Shown one piece after another: positions 53,302 to 62,015 of a DNA stretch of 64,000 nucleotides. Under the pieces are notes generated by a model. It had not been told where the DNA came from and ran no database searches. It worked only from the letters and a program-made list of their open reading frames with translations. Source of the DNA: Paenibacillus sp. ACRRX (lineage in GTDB: Bacteria > Bacillota > Bacilli > Paenibacillales > Paenibacillaceae); contig NZ_JAKRNK010000002.1 in the NCBI RefSeq assembly GCF_022346885.1, positions 496,001-560,000 on the forward strand. Direction: 5' to 3'. The position numbers were made by a program, and so were the translations under genes. Every line of letters begins with the position of its first letter. Positions within the stretch are counted from its first letter, which is position 1.

Positions 53302-53817
53302 TTACTTTAAGTACCGCTCTTGAATGATATTAAGATGATGGATTTCATGCCCTGCTATGATATAAGCAAGCGCGCGGGCGGTTACTCTGCTGCTATTAGC
53401 AATACCTTCCCTTAGCCAAGCTGATTCTTCCATCCCATTACACAATGAGATCGTAGCATGACGAACTGCGAGATAATCCGCTTGAAGCTGTTGGATGGAA
53501 TGGGTTGCAAAAGATGCGCTTTTCACATACGCCTCATCATCATAACCTGCCAGCGGCGTGGCATCTCCCCGAGCGATGCGAAGCAAGCGGTAGCTCATAA
53601 TACGCTCCGTATCAGCAAGATGGCCAAACACTTGCTTTATACTCCATTTATCTGGAGCGTACTTATGATTTGCCTGGGTTTCCGTTAGCGTATCCAACAG
53701 ATTAACACTGACTAGGATCTGCTCCTTTAGACGCTCAATTACGTTCCCTTCAGAGACTAAACCTATGTACTTCTCATAATAAATATCATACTCTCCAATT
53801 AATGGTCGTTCTGGCAT
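53302..53817 (-). CDS. DinB-superfamily protein, YfiT-like
   Basis: About 171 residues from the ATG at 53817, eight bases after GGAGGA. This is the most typical YfiT-like member of the window: YAPDKWSIKQVFGHLADTER (first His near 70 in GHLADTER) and a C-terminal AYIIAGHEIHHLNIIQERY with the HxxHH pattern of the metal site. YfiT-like proteins are bacillithiol transferases or related hydrolases. Fifth DinB-like gene here. Confidence 0.9.
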   Translation of the reverse strand: MPERPLIGEYDIYYEKYIGLVSEGNVIERLKEQILVSVNLLDTLTETQANHKYAPDKWSIKQVFGHLADTERIMSYRLLRIARGDATPLAGYDDEAYVKSASFATHSIQQLQADYLAVRHATISLCNGMEESAWLREGIANSSRVTARALAYIIAGHEIHHLNIIQERYLK

Positions 53818-53998
53818 CCCTTGTTTCCTCCAGTTCACAAGCTTCTAAAATGACTTGTCGTATTATTTCTGAATGAAGACCTATTCACGTTCAGCGTCAA
53901 CACTTGCCATATGAGGTTGAGTAAAGCTTTGGATATAGTATACATCATCCTCAGCTTCTTTACATTAAATCCCTGTGATGATTGTAATAAGCAGCTCC

Positions 53999-54538
53999 TT
54001 ACAATTTCTCGTACGTATACAAGTCCCCATTACGAGGGACATTAACGGATGGTCCTTCATAGCCCCGCACCCGCAGCTGTTTATTTAATACTTTAATAAA
54101 CATCCCATGGCTGACGACCAATACGTTGTCTACTTGATACGACTCTATTAGATCGATTACGTGCTGCGCACGTGCAGTAACTTGAACTCTCGATTCCAGC
54201 TGAGAACGGTGTGCAAAGTACCACGCAATCCGGCCTAACGCTAGCCATATATTAGTATGAAGCCGCACTCGCAATCGCAGAATTGGAGCTATGTCAATTT
54301 CTCTTAAAAGGTTCAGACATTGAATATCACCTGAATATACGATATTTGCCGTGTCTCGTGGACGTATCAGGTCACTTGATAAACATATATTCCAATCCGT
54401 ATCCATTACCTGAGTCTGATCGGGAATAATGTTCGAATGGTTATAGTCTACTATCCATTGGTCGAATTCATCTGCTGTCATCCAATGGTTAGCAGGCGTC
54501 CAATCCACTTTAAAGTGCCTCATTAAGCCAATTTTCAT
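53999..54538 (-). CDS. Histidine phosphatase (phosphoglycerate mutase-like) family protein
   Basis: 179 residues. The nucleophile motif is LMRHFK (RH with Phe in place of the common Gly), a second Arg is in SSDLIRPRDTA, and the second catalytic His is in VLVVSHGMFIKVL near 140. This is the fold of dephosphorylating enzymes such as PhoE and CobC; substrate unknown. GGAGG precedes the ATG. Stand-alone gene. Confidence 0.9.
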   Translation of the reverse strand: MKIGLMRHFKVDWTPANHWMTADEFDQWIVDYNHSNIIPDQTQVMDTDWNICLSSDLIRPRDTANIVYSGDIQCLNLLREIDIAPILRLRVRLHTNIWLALGRIAWYFAHRSQLESRVQVTARAQHVIDLIESYQVDNVLVVSHGMFIKVLNKQLRVRGYEGPSVNVPRNGDLYTYEKL

Positions 54539-54656
54539 TGTGATCCTCCTGTTTACAGCGTGTGAGCTAACTTACCTCGTTAATGCTCCTTTCATTTCTA
54601 TGATTATATTATATTGGACAACTAGAGCAAACCTCATTTTCTTTTCATAATATACG

Positions 54657-54701
54657 TAAAAAACCGTTGTTGAAAGAGTGCTTCCCCCTTCCATCAACGG
54701 T
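54657..54701 (-). terminator. Terminator after the Met-rich protein gene
   Basis: On the minus strand ACCGTTGATG pairs with CAACAACGGT (one mismatch) and is followed by TTTTTT; about 35 bases past the stop at 54737. Confidence 0.8.
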
Positions 54702-54736
54702 CTGACACAGCCTATTTTTTGTGCTGCTCATCAATC

Positions 54737-55012
54737 TTACATTTGGCCCATCATATGTGACATATCATTTCGATCTCTCATCATTGAACCGTCATGAACT
54801 TGACGATTGCGATCTGATTTTCCATGGCAGTTCTTTTCCATTTGATCAATCTGTTTCTCCGTCATCTCAGGATGCATCTCTCTCATATAAGACATTCGAT
54901 CTGTCTTGCTTGTCATATCCTTGTTCATCCATGCCGAAGCGGCATAAGCACCTGTACCTAGCGCCAAGGTGAGCACCAAACTAGCTGTAAATATCCAACG
55001 ACGTTTTTTCAT
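54737..55012 (-). CDS. Small exported Met/His-rich protein
   Basis: About 91 residues from the ATG at 55012, which has GGAGGAG at a good distance; a longer frame starts at 55072 without one. A signal peptide covers about residues 1-25 (basic start MKKRRWIF, hydrophobic core, AYAAS cleavage zone). The mature part is rich in Met, His, Asp and Lys (MREMHPEMTEKQ, MSHMMGQM), a composition common in copper-binding exported proteins. There is one Cys (KNCHG). It follows a DsbA-like gene by about 95 bases and probably shares its transcript. Family not recognised; copper handling is a guess from composition. Confidence 0.7.
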   Translation of the reverse strand: MKKRRWIFTASLVLTLALGTGAYAASAWMNKDMTSKTDRMSYMREMHPEMTEKQIDQMEKNCHGKSDRNRQVHDGSMMRDRNDMSHMMGQM

Positions 55013-55105
55013 GTTGATCTCCTCCTCTGGCTCCAGTATATCTTCAAATTGTGTAGAATTGATGTAATCCATCTAATAGCTACGTTTCACTTGATATTTT
55101 GGCCA

Positions 55106-55816
55106 TCAGTTAGTAGATTTGTTAGTTGTCGCCTGAAGCTCCGCTTCAATCATGGCTTTTAAAGACTCATAATCCCCATCTGGCGCCATCTTCCCATTTA
55201 TAAATATAGTTGGTGTACCGCCTACTTCAAACTTGCGTGCCACTTCAATATCCGCATTTACCATAGATTCGAATTCCTTGGCTTGAAGCTTGCTTTGGAA
55301 ATCACTTTGATCTACTTCTGGAAAATGCTCCTCCATTAATTGAATGAGAAATGTTTCGTTGGCCCATGCCTCTTTTTTAGCACCTTGCTTCTCATTCATT
55401 AATTCATGATAGCGCCAGAACAAACCTTCATCCTGCTTGTGGAGGTACTCTCCCGCTAACGCCGCTAATGTGGAGTCAGGAGCTAGAAAAGGGTCATTCA
55501 TATAATAAAATGCAGCTTTCCCTGTCTTCACATAGTCACGCTCAAGCAGCGGATATATCGTATCCGTCCATACTTTGCAAGACGGACATTTGTAGTCACC
55601 AAATTCTACGATTTGGACTGAAGCTTTTCGGTCTCCCTTTACAGGCTGTTGCGATAGATTCATTTGTGCAGTAACTGTATCCAAAGCTAGCGTTGCAGTT
55701 GCCACCTGTTGGTCATCCGTTTTTTTCTTCTCCCATGAAGTCATGCCTAGTATAAACACACCCACCAAGATCACTGCCGCAGCCAGCGTAATGAAAAACA
55801 CGCGGTTTCTTTTCAT
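55106..55816 (-). CDS. DsbA-family thiol-disulfide oxidoreductase (BdbD-like)
   Basis: 236 residues. N-terminal membrane anchor (about 6-25), then a thioredoxin-like fold with an inserted helical domain: active site KCPSC (Cys77, Cys80) in EFGDYKCPSCKVWTD, cis-Pro loop GGTPTIFINGK near 205. Such extracytoplasmic proteins oxidise or isomerise disulfides in exported proteins; with the CPSC motif it may be an oxidase. Next gene on the transcript encodes the Met/His-rich exported protein. No partner quinone oxidase (BdbC-like) is seen nearby. Confidence 0.9.
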   Translation of the reverse strand: MKRNRVFFITLAAAVILVGVFILGMTSWEKKKTDDQQVATATLALDTVTAQMNLSQQPVKGDRKASVQIVEFGDYKCPSCKVWTDTIYPLLERDYVKTGKAAFYYMNDPFLAPDSTLAALAGEYLHKQDEGLFWRYHELMNEKQGAKKEAWANETFLIQLMEEHFPEVDQSDFQSKLQAKEFESMVNADIEVARKFEVGGTPTIFINGKMAPDGDYESLKAMIEAELQATTNKSTN

Positions 55817-56134
55817 TTTATGACAACCCCTGTCTTGTTATAGTCTTCGTATGTATAGGATCGATGTTGGATAAGCCATTATATCGAATTGTCGCAGCGT
55901 TTCGGTATGCTCTTTTTCACATGTACCTGCCTAAATAAGCAGTGCCATCAGTGACAAATAACCCGAATATATGACAAATCGCTCAAAAGGGCCCCGTACA
56001 CATATTCCATACATTTATCTGATATCATCAGCAGGGAGAAATGACTAACTTTCTATTCGAGCTCCAATTTTCGAAAATGGTTTATTCAAGGTACAATGCA
56101 CTTACGTACTTTTTTAATACTGGGGGAATTCCTA
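55817..56134. other. Divergent promoter region with TGACAAAT repeats
   Basis: About 318 bases between the dsbA-like gene and the two-component system. It holds two identical 8-base direct repeats TGACAAAT at 55952-55959 and 55972-55979, 20 bases apart (about two helix turns), a plausible recognition site for a response regulator. No gene is visible. Confidence 0.45.
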
Positions 56135-56866
56135 ATGAGGTTTGCTGAGACTCCTGCACAATATCGTATCCTTGTCGTTGATGATGAGGCTAACATGCGC
56201 AATTTATTACGGATTCATCTGAAACGTCACGGATATGGGATAACGGAAACGGCAAGCGGTGAAGAAGCACTTCGACTGCTCCGTGAAGAGAAGTACGATC
56301 TCATTATCCTTGATATTATGATGCCCGGCATAGACGGCTGGGAAGTATGCTCCACGATCCGCGAAACGATGAACATTCCCATATTAATGCTGACTGCACG
56401 CAGCGATACGCAGGATCTTGTCAGCGGCTTTAACCACGGAGCAGATGATTATCTGGTTAAGCCCTTTATTCCGGCCGAGCTCATCGCGCGTATTGGGGCT
56501 TTGCTTAGGCGTACGCATCAGTTCAACATGGCAGAAAGCAAAGAAGAGCAGCTGCAAATACGATTTCCTAACTTGGAAATTAATGTGGATAGTCATGAAG
56601 TTAGTATCAACGGCACCCTTATTGACTTTACGCCAAAAGAATTTGAACTACTGCATCTGCTCGCGGCAAGCCCGCAGCGGGCTTATTCGCGCGATCTCAT
56701 CCTAGACAAGCTCTGGTCTATCGACTTTGTTGGAGACAGCCGCTCCGTTGATAATCATGTCAAGAACATTCGCGATAAATCGGATCGCGCCGGGCTTGGC
56801 TATGATCCAATTCAGACGGTATGGGGCGTCGGCTACAAATTCAATCTAAAAGGTACTCCGATATGA
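56135..56866 (+). CDS. OmpR-family response regulator
   Basis: 243 residues from the ATG at 56135 (GGGGGA seven bases upstream; an earlier in-frame ATG at 56096 has none). Receiver domain with DDE near 16-18, Asp60 in LIILDIMMPGIDG, Thr in LMLTARS and Lys in DDYLVKPFIP; winged helix with FELLHLLAASPQRAYSRDLI and NHVKNIRDKS. It resembles the CssR/ResD-type group. Its last four bases overlap the kinase gene. Confidence 0.93.
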   Translation: MRFAETPAQYRILVVDDEANMRNLLRIHLKRHGYGITETASGEEALRLLREEKYDLIILDIMMPGIDGWEVCSTIRETMNIPILMLTARSDTQDLVSGFNHGADDYLVKPFIPAELIARIGALLRRTHQFNMAESKEEQLQIRFPNLEINVDSHEVSINGTLIDFTPKEFELLHLLAASPQRAYSRDLILDKLWSIDFVGDSRSVDNHVKNIRDKSDRAGLGYDPIQTVWGVGYKFNLKGTPI

Positions 56867-58287
56867 ACAGACCGTGGAAACGAATTGATGTTAAGATCGG
56901 ATTTACGATCATGTCGTTGTTTCTTATCATCATTGTCCCGATGAGTTTGATCACAGAACGTATTTTAACGAGCTATAATGTCCAGCAAGAGCATCGGAAA
57001 ACAAATGAACTGGCTATACACCTTATTACGATGATGAGCGCAGGTGACAATATTAATTTGGATGCCATATCAACTATGGCAGAGTTTACGCAGGTTCATG
57101 TGTTTGTCCTTGATCCAGAGGGTAAGCTTGCGGCCAAGAGCAAGCATCATCATGGGATCGGCTTTACCTTTTTGACAGCAGCGAACTTGGAACAGTTGCG
57201 CCAGGGTCACCCACTCGACACAGAGATGCGTTTAAACAAAGAAAATTACATCGTGGCAGGACTGCCTATGATGATTGAGGATCGCTTTCGCGGAGCCGTT
57301 ATTGTGGCGAGCTCCTTGCAAACAGTGGAGGAATTTATTGCAGAAGTTCGACAAGTTCTGTTGCTGTCTACGCTTGGCTTGATTGTCATTGCCATTGGAT
57401 TCACCTATTTGTTGTCACGGAAAATGTCCAAGCCCCTGCTCCAGATGGCAAGCGCAACACGACATATTGCGGCAGGCAAGCTGAATACGCGCGTTCCGGT
57501 TCATTCCGACGATGAGATTGGTGTGCTCGCACGTTCTATTAATGAGCTGGCTGTTGAATTAAAGCATTATCGGGATTCACGCAATGAATTTATCGCTAAT
57601 ATTTCGCATGAATTAAAGACACCGATAACTTATTTAGAAGGATACGCGCAGGTGATCGAGGAGGAATTATACGAAAGTGAGGAGGAAAAGAAGCGATACT
57701 TGGCAATTATCGGCTCAGAGGCCAGAAGATTGGATCGAATCATCCACGATCTGTTTGATTTGTCCAAAATGGAAGAAGGTCAGATCAGCATGAAATTGGA
57801 GCACGTTGATATTCGTTTAATTACGGCGTATGCCGTAGAAAAAGTATTACGCCTCGCGACTGAGAAAGGGCTTAATCTTGAAGTCGAAGCTGGGGACCCG
57901 CCATTATTCGTATGGGGCGACCCGGTACGACTGGAACAATTGTTGTTAAATTTACTCGACAACGCCATTCGGTACACGAAGCAGGGCAGCATTCATGTAT
58001 CTATTCTCCCCTCCGAGGCGCAAGTTCAAATCCATATTAGGGACACCGGTCAAGGTATTCCAGAAGCGGAGTTGCCCTACATATTTGAACGCTTCTACCG
58101 CGTGGAAAAGTCACGTTCACGCGAACATGGCGGCTCTGGACTCGGCCTTGCCATCGCCGCTAAGCTCACAGCACTTCATGGAGGCACATTACGAGCAGAG
58201 AGCTTAATAGAACAAGGAACTACATTTATTGTTATGCTTCCACGGTCACAGCCATCTGATCTTGTTACAATCGCCACAGGGCATTAG
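56863..58287 (+). CDS. Sensor histidine kinase
   Basis: 474 residues from the ATG at 56863, coupled to the regulator by ATGA. Two membrane segments (about 12-30 and 165-185) flank an extracellular domain of about 130 residues (His-rich stretch KSKHHHGIG near 95), followed by HAMP (LSRKMSKPLLQMASATRHIA), the phosphoacceptor box NISHELKTPITYLEG with His249, and N, G1, G2 boxes (LLDNAIRYT, DTGQGIPEAEL, GGSGLGLAIA). The three adjacent His in the sensor loop could bind a metal; signal unknown. The cognate regulator is upstream. Confidence 0.94.
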   Translation: MNRPWKRIDVKIGFTIMSLFLIIIVPMSLITERILTSYNVQQEHRKTNELAIHLITMMSAGDNINLDAISTMAEFTQVHVFVLDPEGKLAAKSKHHHGIGFTFLTAANLEQLRQGHPLDTEMRLNKENYIVAGLPMMIEDRFRGAVIVASSLQTVEEFIAEVRQVLLLSTLGLIVIAIGFTYLLSRKMSKPLLQMASATRHIAAGKLNTRVPVHSDDEIGVLARSINELAVELKHYRDSRNEFIANISHELKTPITYLEGYAQVIEEELYESEEEKKRYLAIIGSEARRLDRIIHDLFDLSKMEEGQISMKLEHVDIRLITAYAVEKVLRLATEKGLNLEVEAGDPPLFVWGDPVRLEQLLLNLLDNAIRYTKQGSIHVSILPSEAQVQIHIRDTGQGIPEAELPYIFERFYRVEKSRSREHGGSGLGLAIAAKLTALHGGTLRAESLIEQGTTFIVMLPRSQPSDLVTIATGH

Positions 58288-58313
58288 AAACAGCATTAGC
58301 CAGACAGTCAATA

Positions 58314-58347
58314 GCCCCGTCCACTTCTATTGATAGGTAGACGGGGC
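58314..58347. terminator. Hairpin between the kinase and VOC genes
   Basis: GCCCCGTC (58314-58321) pairs with GACGGGGC (58340-58347); T-rich sequence follows on the plus strand (GTTTGTAATTATTTATT). Lies between convergent genes. Confidence 0.65.
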
Positions 58348-58393
58348 AGCGTTTGTAATTATTTATTATGACTGGCAAAGCACATTTATCCTA

Positions 58394-58756
58394 TTAAGGG
58401 CCTACTAGCACCAACACATTCCCATCAGGCGCTTGCATAACAGCAACATTTCCGTCTTCTACTTGAAAAGGGGGCTGAATCCATTTTACTTCAGGATCTT
58501 GGCTTAAGAGCTGATACACCAAACTGACACTCTCTACTTGAACTTCAATATCGATCTCTTTTAGCTGCGGATTATTTTGCAGAACCAGTTGCGCCCCGCC
58601 ATCAGGAAATTTCAGACCGGTGAGCGTCCACTCTTGCCCACCTCCTAGCGGTCGTTTCACTTCCCAGGCAGGCTGAACGCCCAACTTGCCGTAAAATGCT
58701 TTTGACTTCTCAATGTCCTCTGTATATAAAGCTGCACAATGTATGGATTTAAACAT
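58394..58756 (-). CDS. VOC (glyoxalase-like) superfamily protein
   Basis: About 121 residues from the ATG at 58756, nine bases after AAAGG (two earlier ATGs in frame at 58765 and 58762 overlap the sigma stop). VOC features: MFKSIHCAALYTEDIEKSKA, FYGKLGVQPAWEVKR, and IQPPFQVEDGNVAVMQAPDG. Metal-binding His and Glu are not obviously conserved at the C-terminal end (ends VLVLVGP). It overlaps the ECF sigma/papain-like fusion gene, so both are one transcript; the joint function is unknown. Confidence 0.85.
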   Translation of the reverse strand: MFKSIHCAALYTEDIEKSKAFYGKLGVQPAWEVKRPLGGGQEWTLTGLKFPDGGAQLVLQNNPQLKEIDIEVQVESVSLVYQLLSQDPEVKWIQPPFQVEDGNVAVMQAPDGNVLVLVGP

Positions 58757-58761
58757 TTTCA

Positions 58762-60612
58762 TCATCCTTTCGTCTCTAAAGAGCGTTCCATTTTATAAAT
58801 AAGTTCCTGCATCACTGCTGCCGCTTCCCGCTCCGCATCTTGAGCCTCTGTTAGATCCGCGACCGCATAGTCAACTGCTATTGGATCACGCGGGTTTCCC
58901 CCAGTTGGGAAAGGGAACCGTTTCGCAACTTTGAGGAGTGCTTGACCGGCTCGATCATACAGTTGTTGCAAACACGCGGCATCATTCATCCACGCCTCGT
59001 ACTGTATCTTCTCGCTTGTGGATTGCTGCTGCTTCGATTTGAAGTATGTTACCCAGCTCGAAAAAAATTGCGCAGCGTAGCTGCGATCATCAGCCGCCGT
59101 TGCTGCTTGATAGGCGTTCCCTAAAACATCAGCCGTACCGCTGCGCAGCGCATGAACCCACGCCGTGTATGCTTCAAGCCCATGGGTAAAATGTAAAATG
59201 TGCCAATCTTCCCCGCGAAGATGCCGTACAGCATCCTGTAAAGTCATGCGGAATGTATCTACGGGCCTAAGCTTTTGCTGGTAGCGATAAGCTGCTACAA
59301 ACAGCTCTCCCAATTGTCTACGGCCCAACTGTTCATAAGAAATTGGTCCATCCCCAAGCGGATCAATCGCATACACAACCTGTTGTTTGTCATCGTAGCC
59401 ATAAATCAGACCAAATTCAGATACGTGCATATCCCACACCATAACCGGAACTCCCTTATCAACGCTCTCCGTAATAAGACGAAGGGCATCACTCAACTGG
59501 TCTGCAGTCGGGGCTTGAAAGCAATCGGTGCCAACAACACGAATCTCAGCCCCACAGCGCTGCATCCCTTGCCGAAAGACATACTGCCAATCGTAAGCTG
59601 TCGGGCCAGCAATATCTACGGTGCCCTCCTTAACTTGCAGACGGAATGGCAACGAGCTCAAGCCCATGACTTCATGCAAAGAGATGTTCCGCTCCGGTTC
59701 TGCACTTGATAACATTCCATACATCGCCAATCCTGCTGATGACCATGCACATGGCTTGCCATTTGCCCTGCGGAACAATTGCTTATAACGTTCCGCATCC
59801 AGCACTTTGCGTTTCATCAGGCCATGCTCCTTCCTCTCGTGTATCATGAAGCGGAGCGTTGAACGAATAACTTGCTGCTGAAGCTTAGCTTTGGATCGAT
59901 GGATAGACGTGTAGATAACACCCGTTGATACTTGCAGCAGTTCGGCGATCTCGGCAGGCGCCAGCTGCTCAAAGAAATGAGCCTCAAAGATGCGTCGTTC
60001 TTTGGGCTTTAGATGCTGCAGCATCTGCACCATAAAAACGGCTGTTTCGCCGCGCATCACTTTCTCCAGTGTCTCATTACCTCTACTCTCACTGGCGGTA
60101 GAGCCCGAAGTACTCGCTAAAGTGCCTGCTTGTCTCGAGGCCACGTGTCTGGCAATGCTCTCTACATTGGCACAGTCCACCCCAAAGTTATGAGGAGGCG
60201 CTTCATCATATGAAACAGGCGTTTCTTTGGCATATGGACCGCCACGGCGCAGCTTCGTGTAGGCTTGGTTGCGAACAATACGATGGAGCCAAGGTACAAA
60301 TCGGCTTGCATCCGTTACCGATCCCACATGCAAGAATGCTTTTAATAAAGCATCTTGTACGATATCTTCCGCCAGCGCATCCTGCTTGGTTATCTGCCTC
60401 GCCCAACGAAATGCCTCTTGCCGATGTCTGCGCACGAGTTCGCCAAATGCACTGCGATCCCCAAGCTGAGCCAGCCTCACAAGCTCTGACTCTTCACGCG
60501 TTTGCTTCTCCTCCTCTGTGTCATGAACTGTGGAAATTTCCGCTGCCGCTGTCGTATCAATAGATTGCGCAGCTGCGCTCTGACGGAACAATTCGCCTGT
60601 TGTCATCACCAT
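58762..60612 (-). CDS. ECF sigma factor fused to a papain-like (BtrH/C39-type) domain
   Basis: About 616 residues. Numbering below counts the extra ATG at 60615. Sigma region 2 is near 47-125 (LVRLAQLGDRSAFGELVRRH, EDIVQDALLKAFL, FVPWLHRIVRNQAYTKLRR) and region 4 near 195-250 (LKPKERRIFEAHFFEQLAP, AEIAELLQVSTGVIYTSIHR). A second module of about 350 residues follows that does not belong to sigma factors; it has the pattern of a BtrH/C39-like cysteine-protease fold: candidate Cys289 in KPCAWSSAGL, His397 in WDMHVSEFGLIYGYD, Asp418 in YAIDPLG. A possible internal start, ATG267 (59817) with AAGGAG nine bases upstream, could give the second module alone. Followed by a VOC gene, overlapping. Activity is inferred. 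Confidence 0.8.
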   Translation of the reverse strand: MVMTTGELFRQSAAAQSIDTTAAAEISTVHDTEEEKQTREESELVRLAQLGDRSAFGELVRRHRQEAFRWARQITKQDALAEDIVQDALLKAFLHVGSVTDASRFVPWLHRIVRNQAYTKLRRGGPYAKETPVSYDEAPPHNFGVDCANVESIARHVASRQAGTLASTSGSTASESRGNETLEKVMRGETAVFMVQMLQHLKPKERRIFEAHFFEQLAPAEIAELLQVSTGVIYTSIHRSKAKLQQQVIRSTLRFMIHERKEHGLMKRKVLDAERYKQLFRRANGKPCAWSSAGLAMYGMLSSAEPERNISLHEVMGLSSLPFRLQVKEGTVDIAGPTAYDWQYVFRQGMQRCGAEIRVVGTDCFQAPTADQLSDALRLITESVDKGVPVMVWDMHVSEFGLIYGYDDKQQVVYAIDPLGDGPISYEQLGRRQLGELFVAAYRYQQKLRPVDTFRMTLQDAVRHLRGEDWHILHFTHGLEAYTAWVHALRSGTADVLGNAYQAATAADDRSYAAQFFSSWVTYFKSKQQQSTSEKIQYEAWMNDAACLQQLYDRAGQALLKVAKRFPFPTGGNPRDPIAVDYAVADLTEAQDAEREAAAVMQELIYKMERSLETKG

Positions 60613-61066
60613 CATCCAACCTCATTTCCTCTGCTGCAAGTTACAAAATCTTTGTTGTTCTTGCCATGATTATCCGCTTCTATAGAGACTGATGCCAGAA
60701 AAGGAGCATGTCTTACCATTTCAAGCATTATTTTTATTTATTGTTTCAAAAGTTGTTGTCCATGTCACTCAACAAGTGCAGTCTAATTAGAAGTTTGAGT
60801 CTGCACGGATTGTAGTGTAAGCATACGCAACCCGCGCAGCACTAGTAAGAGGCATACATAGAGCCCGCGAATCTGACACACGGCTCAACGCCAAAAAGGA
60901 CTGAGTTCTACTGCCATTGCCCTGCAGAAAAAGTGCAGGGCAATGGTAGTAGAGAGCATCAGTCCCTATCGTTCATATAATAAAGTATAAACTTGTAGGT
61001 ATACGATAATCCCCGTATTCACAGATGTACAGACTCGAAATATGTAACACTCGTATTATAGTACCC
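60613..61066. other. Intergenic region with a very long hairpin
   Basis: 450 bases without a plausible gene between the sigma fusion and gcvH. It contains the gcvH terminator (60898-60970) and presumably the fusion gene's promoter. Confidence 0.5.
60898..60970 (-). terminator. Long-stem terminator of gcvH
   Basis: A 19-base stem with one G-T pair (60908-60926 with 60934-60952, loop of seven) is extended by an outer GGACTGA/TCAGTCC stem (60898-60904 with 60959-60965) across short internal loops. On the minus strand AGTCC is followed by TTTTT, so it ends transcripts coming from gcvH about 100 bases upstream. Confidence 0.8.
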
Positions 61067-61456
61067 TTATTCTGTAATAGCTGCGTAACGTTCAGGAGAA
61101 AGCAGCTGTTTTAAGGCGTCTTCCATACTGCCTTCAACTTCGATCTCAACAATCCAGCCACCCTCATAAGGTTCTGTATTTACTTGCTCGGGCGCATCTT
61201 CAAGCCCTGTATTAACTTTTGCCACTTTACCTGTAACCGGTGTATACAATTCAGACACCGTCTTTACCGATTCAATGGAACCCATACTGTCGCCAGCAGA
61301 CAACGCTGTACCTACCTCAGGAAACTCAATAAAAACGATGTCGCCCAGTTGATGCTGTGCATGATCTGTAATGCCGATGCGCACTGTGCGCTCATCAATA
61401 ACCAGTGCCCACTCATGTTCCTCACTGTACAGCAGGTTGTTCTTAATTTCGCTCAT
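61067..61456 (-). CDS. gcvH: Glycine cleavage system H protein
   Basis: About 129 residues from the ATG at 61456, seven bases after GAGGG (a second ATG lies one codon earlier). The lipoyl domain is clear: LLYSEEHEWALV start, GITDHAQHQLGDIVFIEFP, and the lipoylation site Lys65 in SIESVKTVSELY; it ends LSPERYAAI. GcvH carries the aminomethyl group between the P, T and L proteins. It is transcribed away from gcvT-gcvPA, outside the riboswitch, with its own long-stem terminator. Confidence 0.95.
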   Translation of the reverse strand: MSEIKNNLLYSEEHEWALVIDERTVRIGITDHAQHQLGDIVFIEFPEVGTALSAGDSMGSIESVKTVSELYTPVTGKVAKVNTGLEDAPEQVNTEPYEGGWIVEIEVEGSMEDALKQLLSPERYAAITE

Positions 61457-61697
61457 CATAGAACCCTCTCTTCTTTGCGTAATCATAACAAAATGACCAT
61501 AAAGAATATATAAAGGAATGAATACACTACTTTAAACATACAGACAACTGACTGATTCTGCGTGTGCAAACAAATTGCTTATATGTTCCATTTATTATTA
61601 ACGCCTATGCAGGCGTCCCCGAGTTACCTCTAGGGTAGTGCAGTTGGATAGTGCCTGTCAATACTCTTATCTTTTTCGTCAAAATTGAATAAATGGA

Positions 61698-61727
61698 TTG
61701 ACAATGTCAGGAATGTTCAAGTAATAA
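61698..61727 (+). promoter_or_regulatory. Promoter of the gcvT-gcvPA operon
   Basis: TTGACA at 61698-61703 and TAATAA at 61722-61727, spacer 18. A start near 61735 would place the glycine riboswitch at the very beginning of the transcript. Confidence 0.65.
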
Positions 61728-61764
61728 TGTAGATATAACAATTAAAAACAGCGGATGAAGGTAA

Positions 61765-62015
61765 AGGGAGAGATTACGGCTTAGCAATCTAGCGCGTAAC
61801 GCCGAAGGAGTAAGCCATGAAGGTGAATCTCTCAGGCAAAAGGACTTTTACCGGACGCACCTCTGGAGAGAATCTTGCCAGTCGCGAGCCAACGGCTTGT
61901 ACTTGTGACAAGGTCACCCAAGGGGAAACTCATAAAGAATGATGTAAGCGTTCACCCCGAGTAACGCGATCGCTTCTAAGCTATGAGGACACTCTCAGGT
62001 ACAAAGGACAGAGCG
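61765..62015 (+). promoter_or_regulatory. Tandem glycine riboswitch
   Basis: Two consecutive glycine aptamers are visible. The first has GGGAGAGA, GCCGAAGGAG, AATCTCTCAGGCAAAAGGAC and ends near CTCTGGAGAG; the second has ACTCTCAGGTACAAAGGACAG. These are the conserved cores of the gcvT element. Placed directly before gcvT, it should switch the operon on when glycine is abundant. Confidence 0.95.

Noticed and set aside
58762-60612. That the sigma/papain-like fusion is two genes joined by a sequencing error
   Set aside because: Kept as an alternative only: the frame runs without a stop across the border and both parts are intact, so I cannot show an error.
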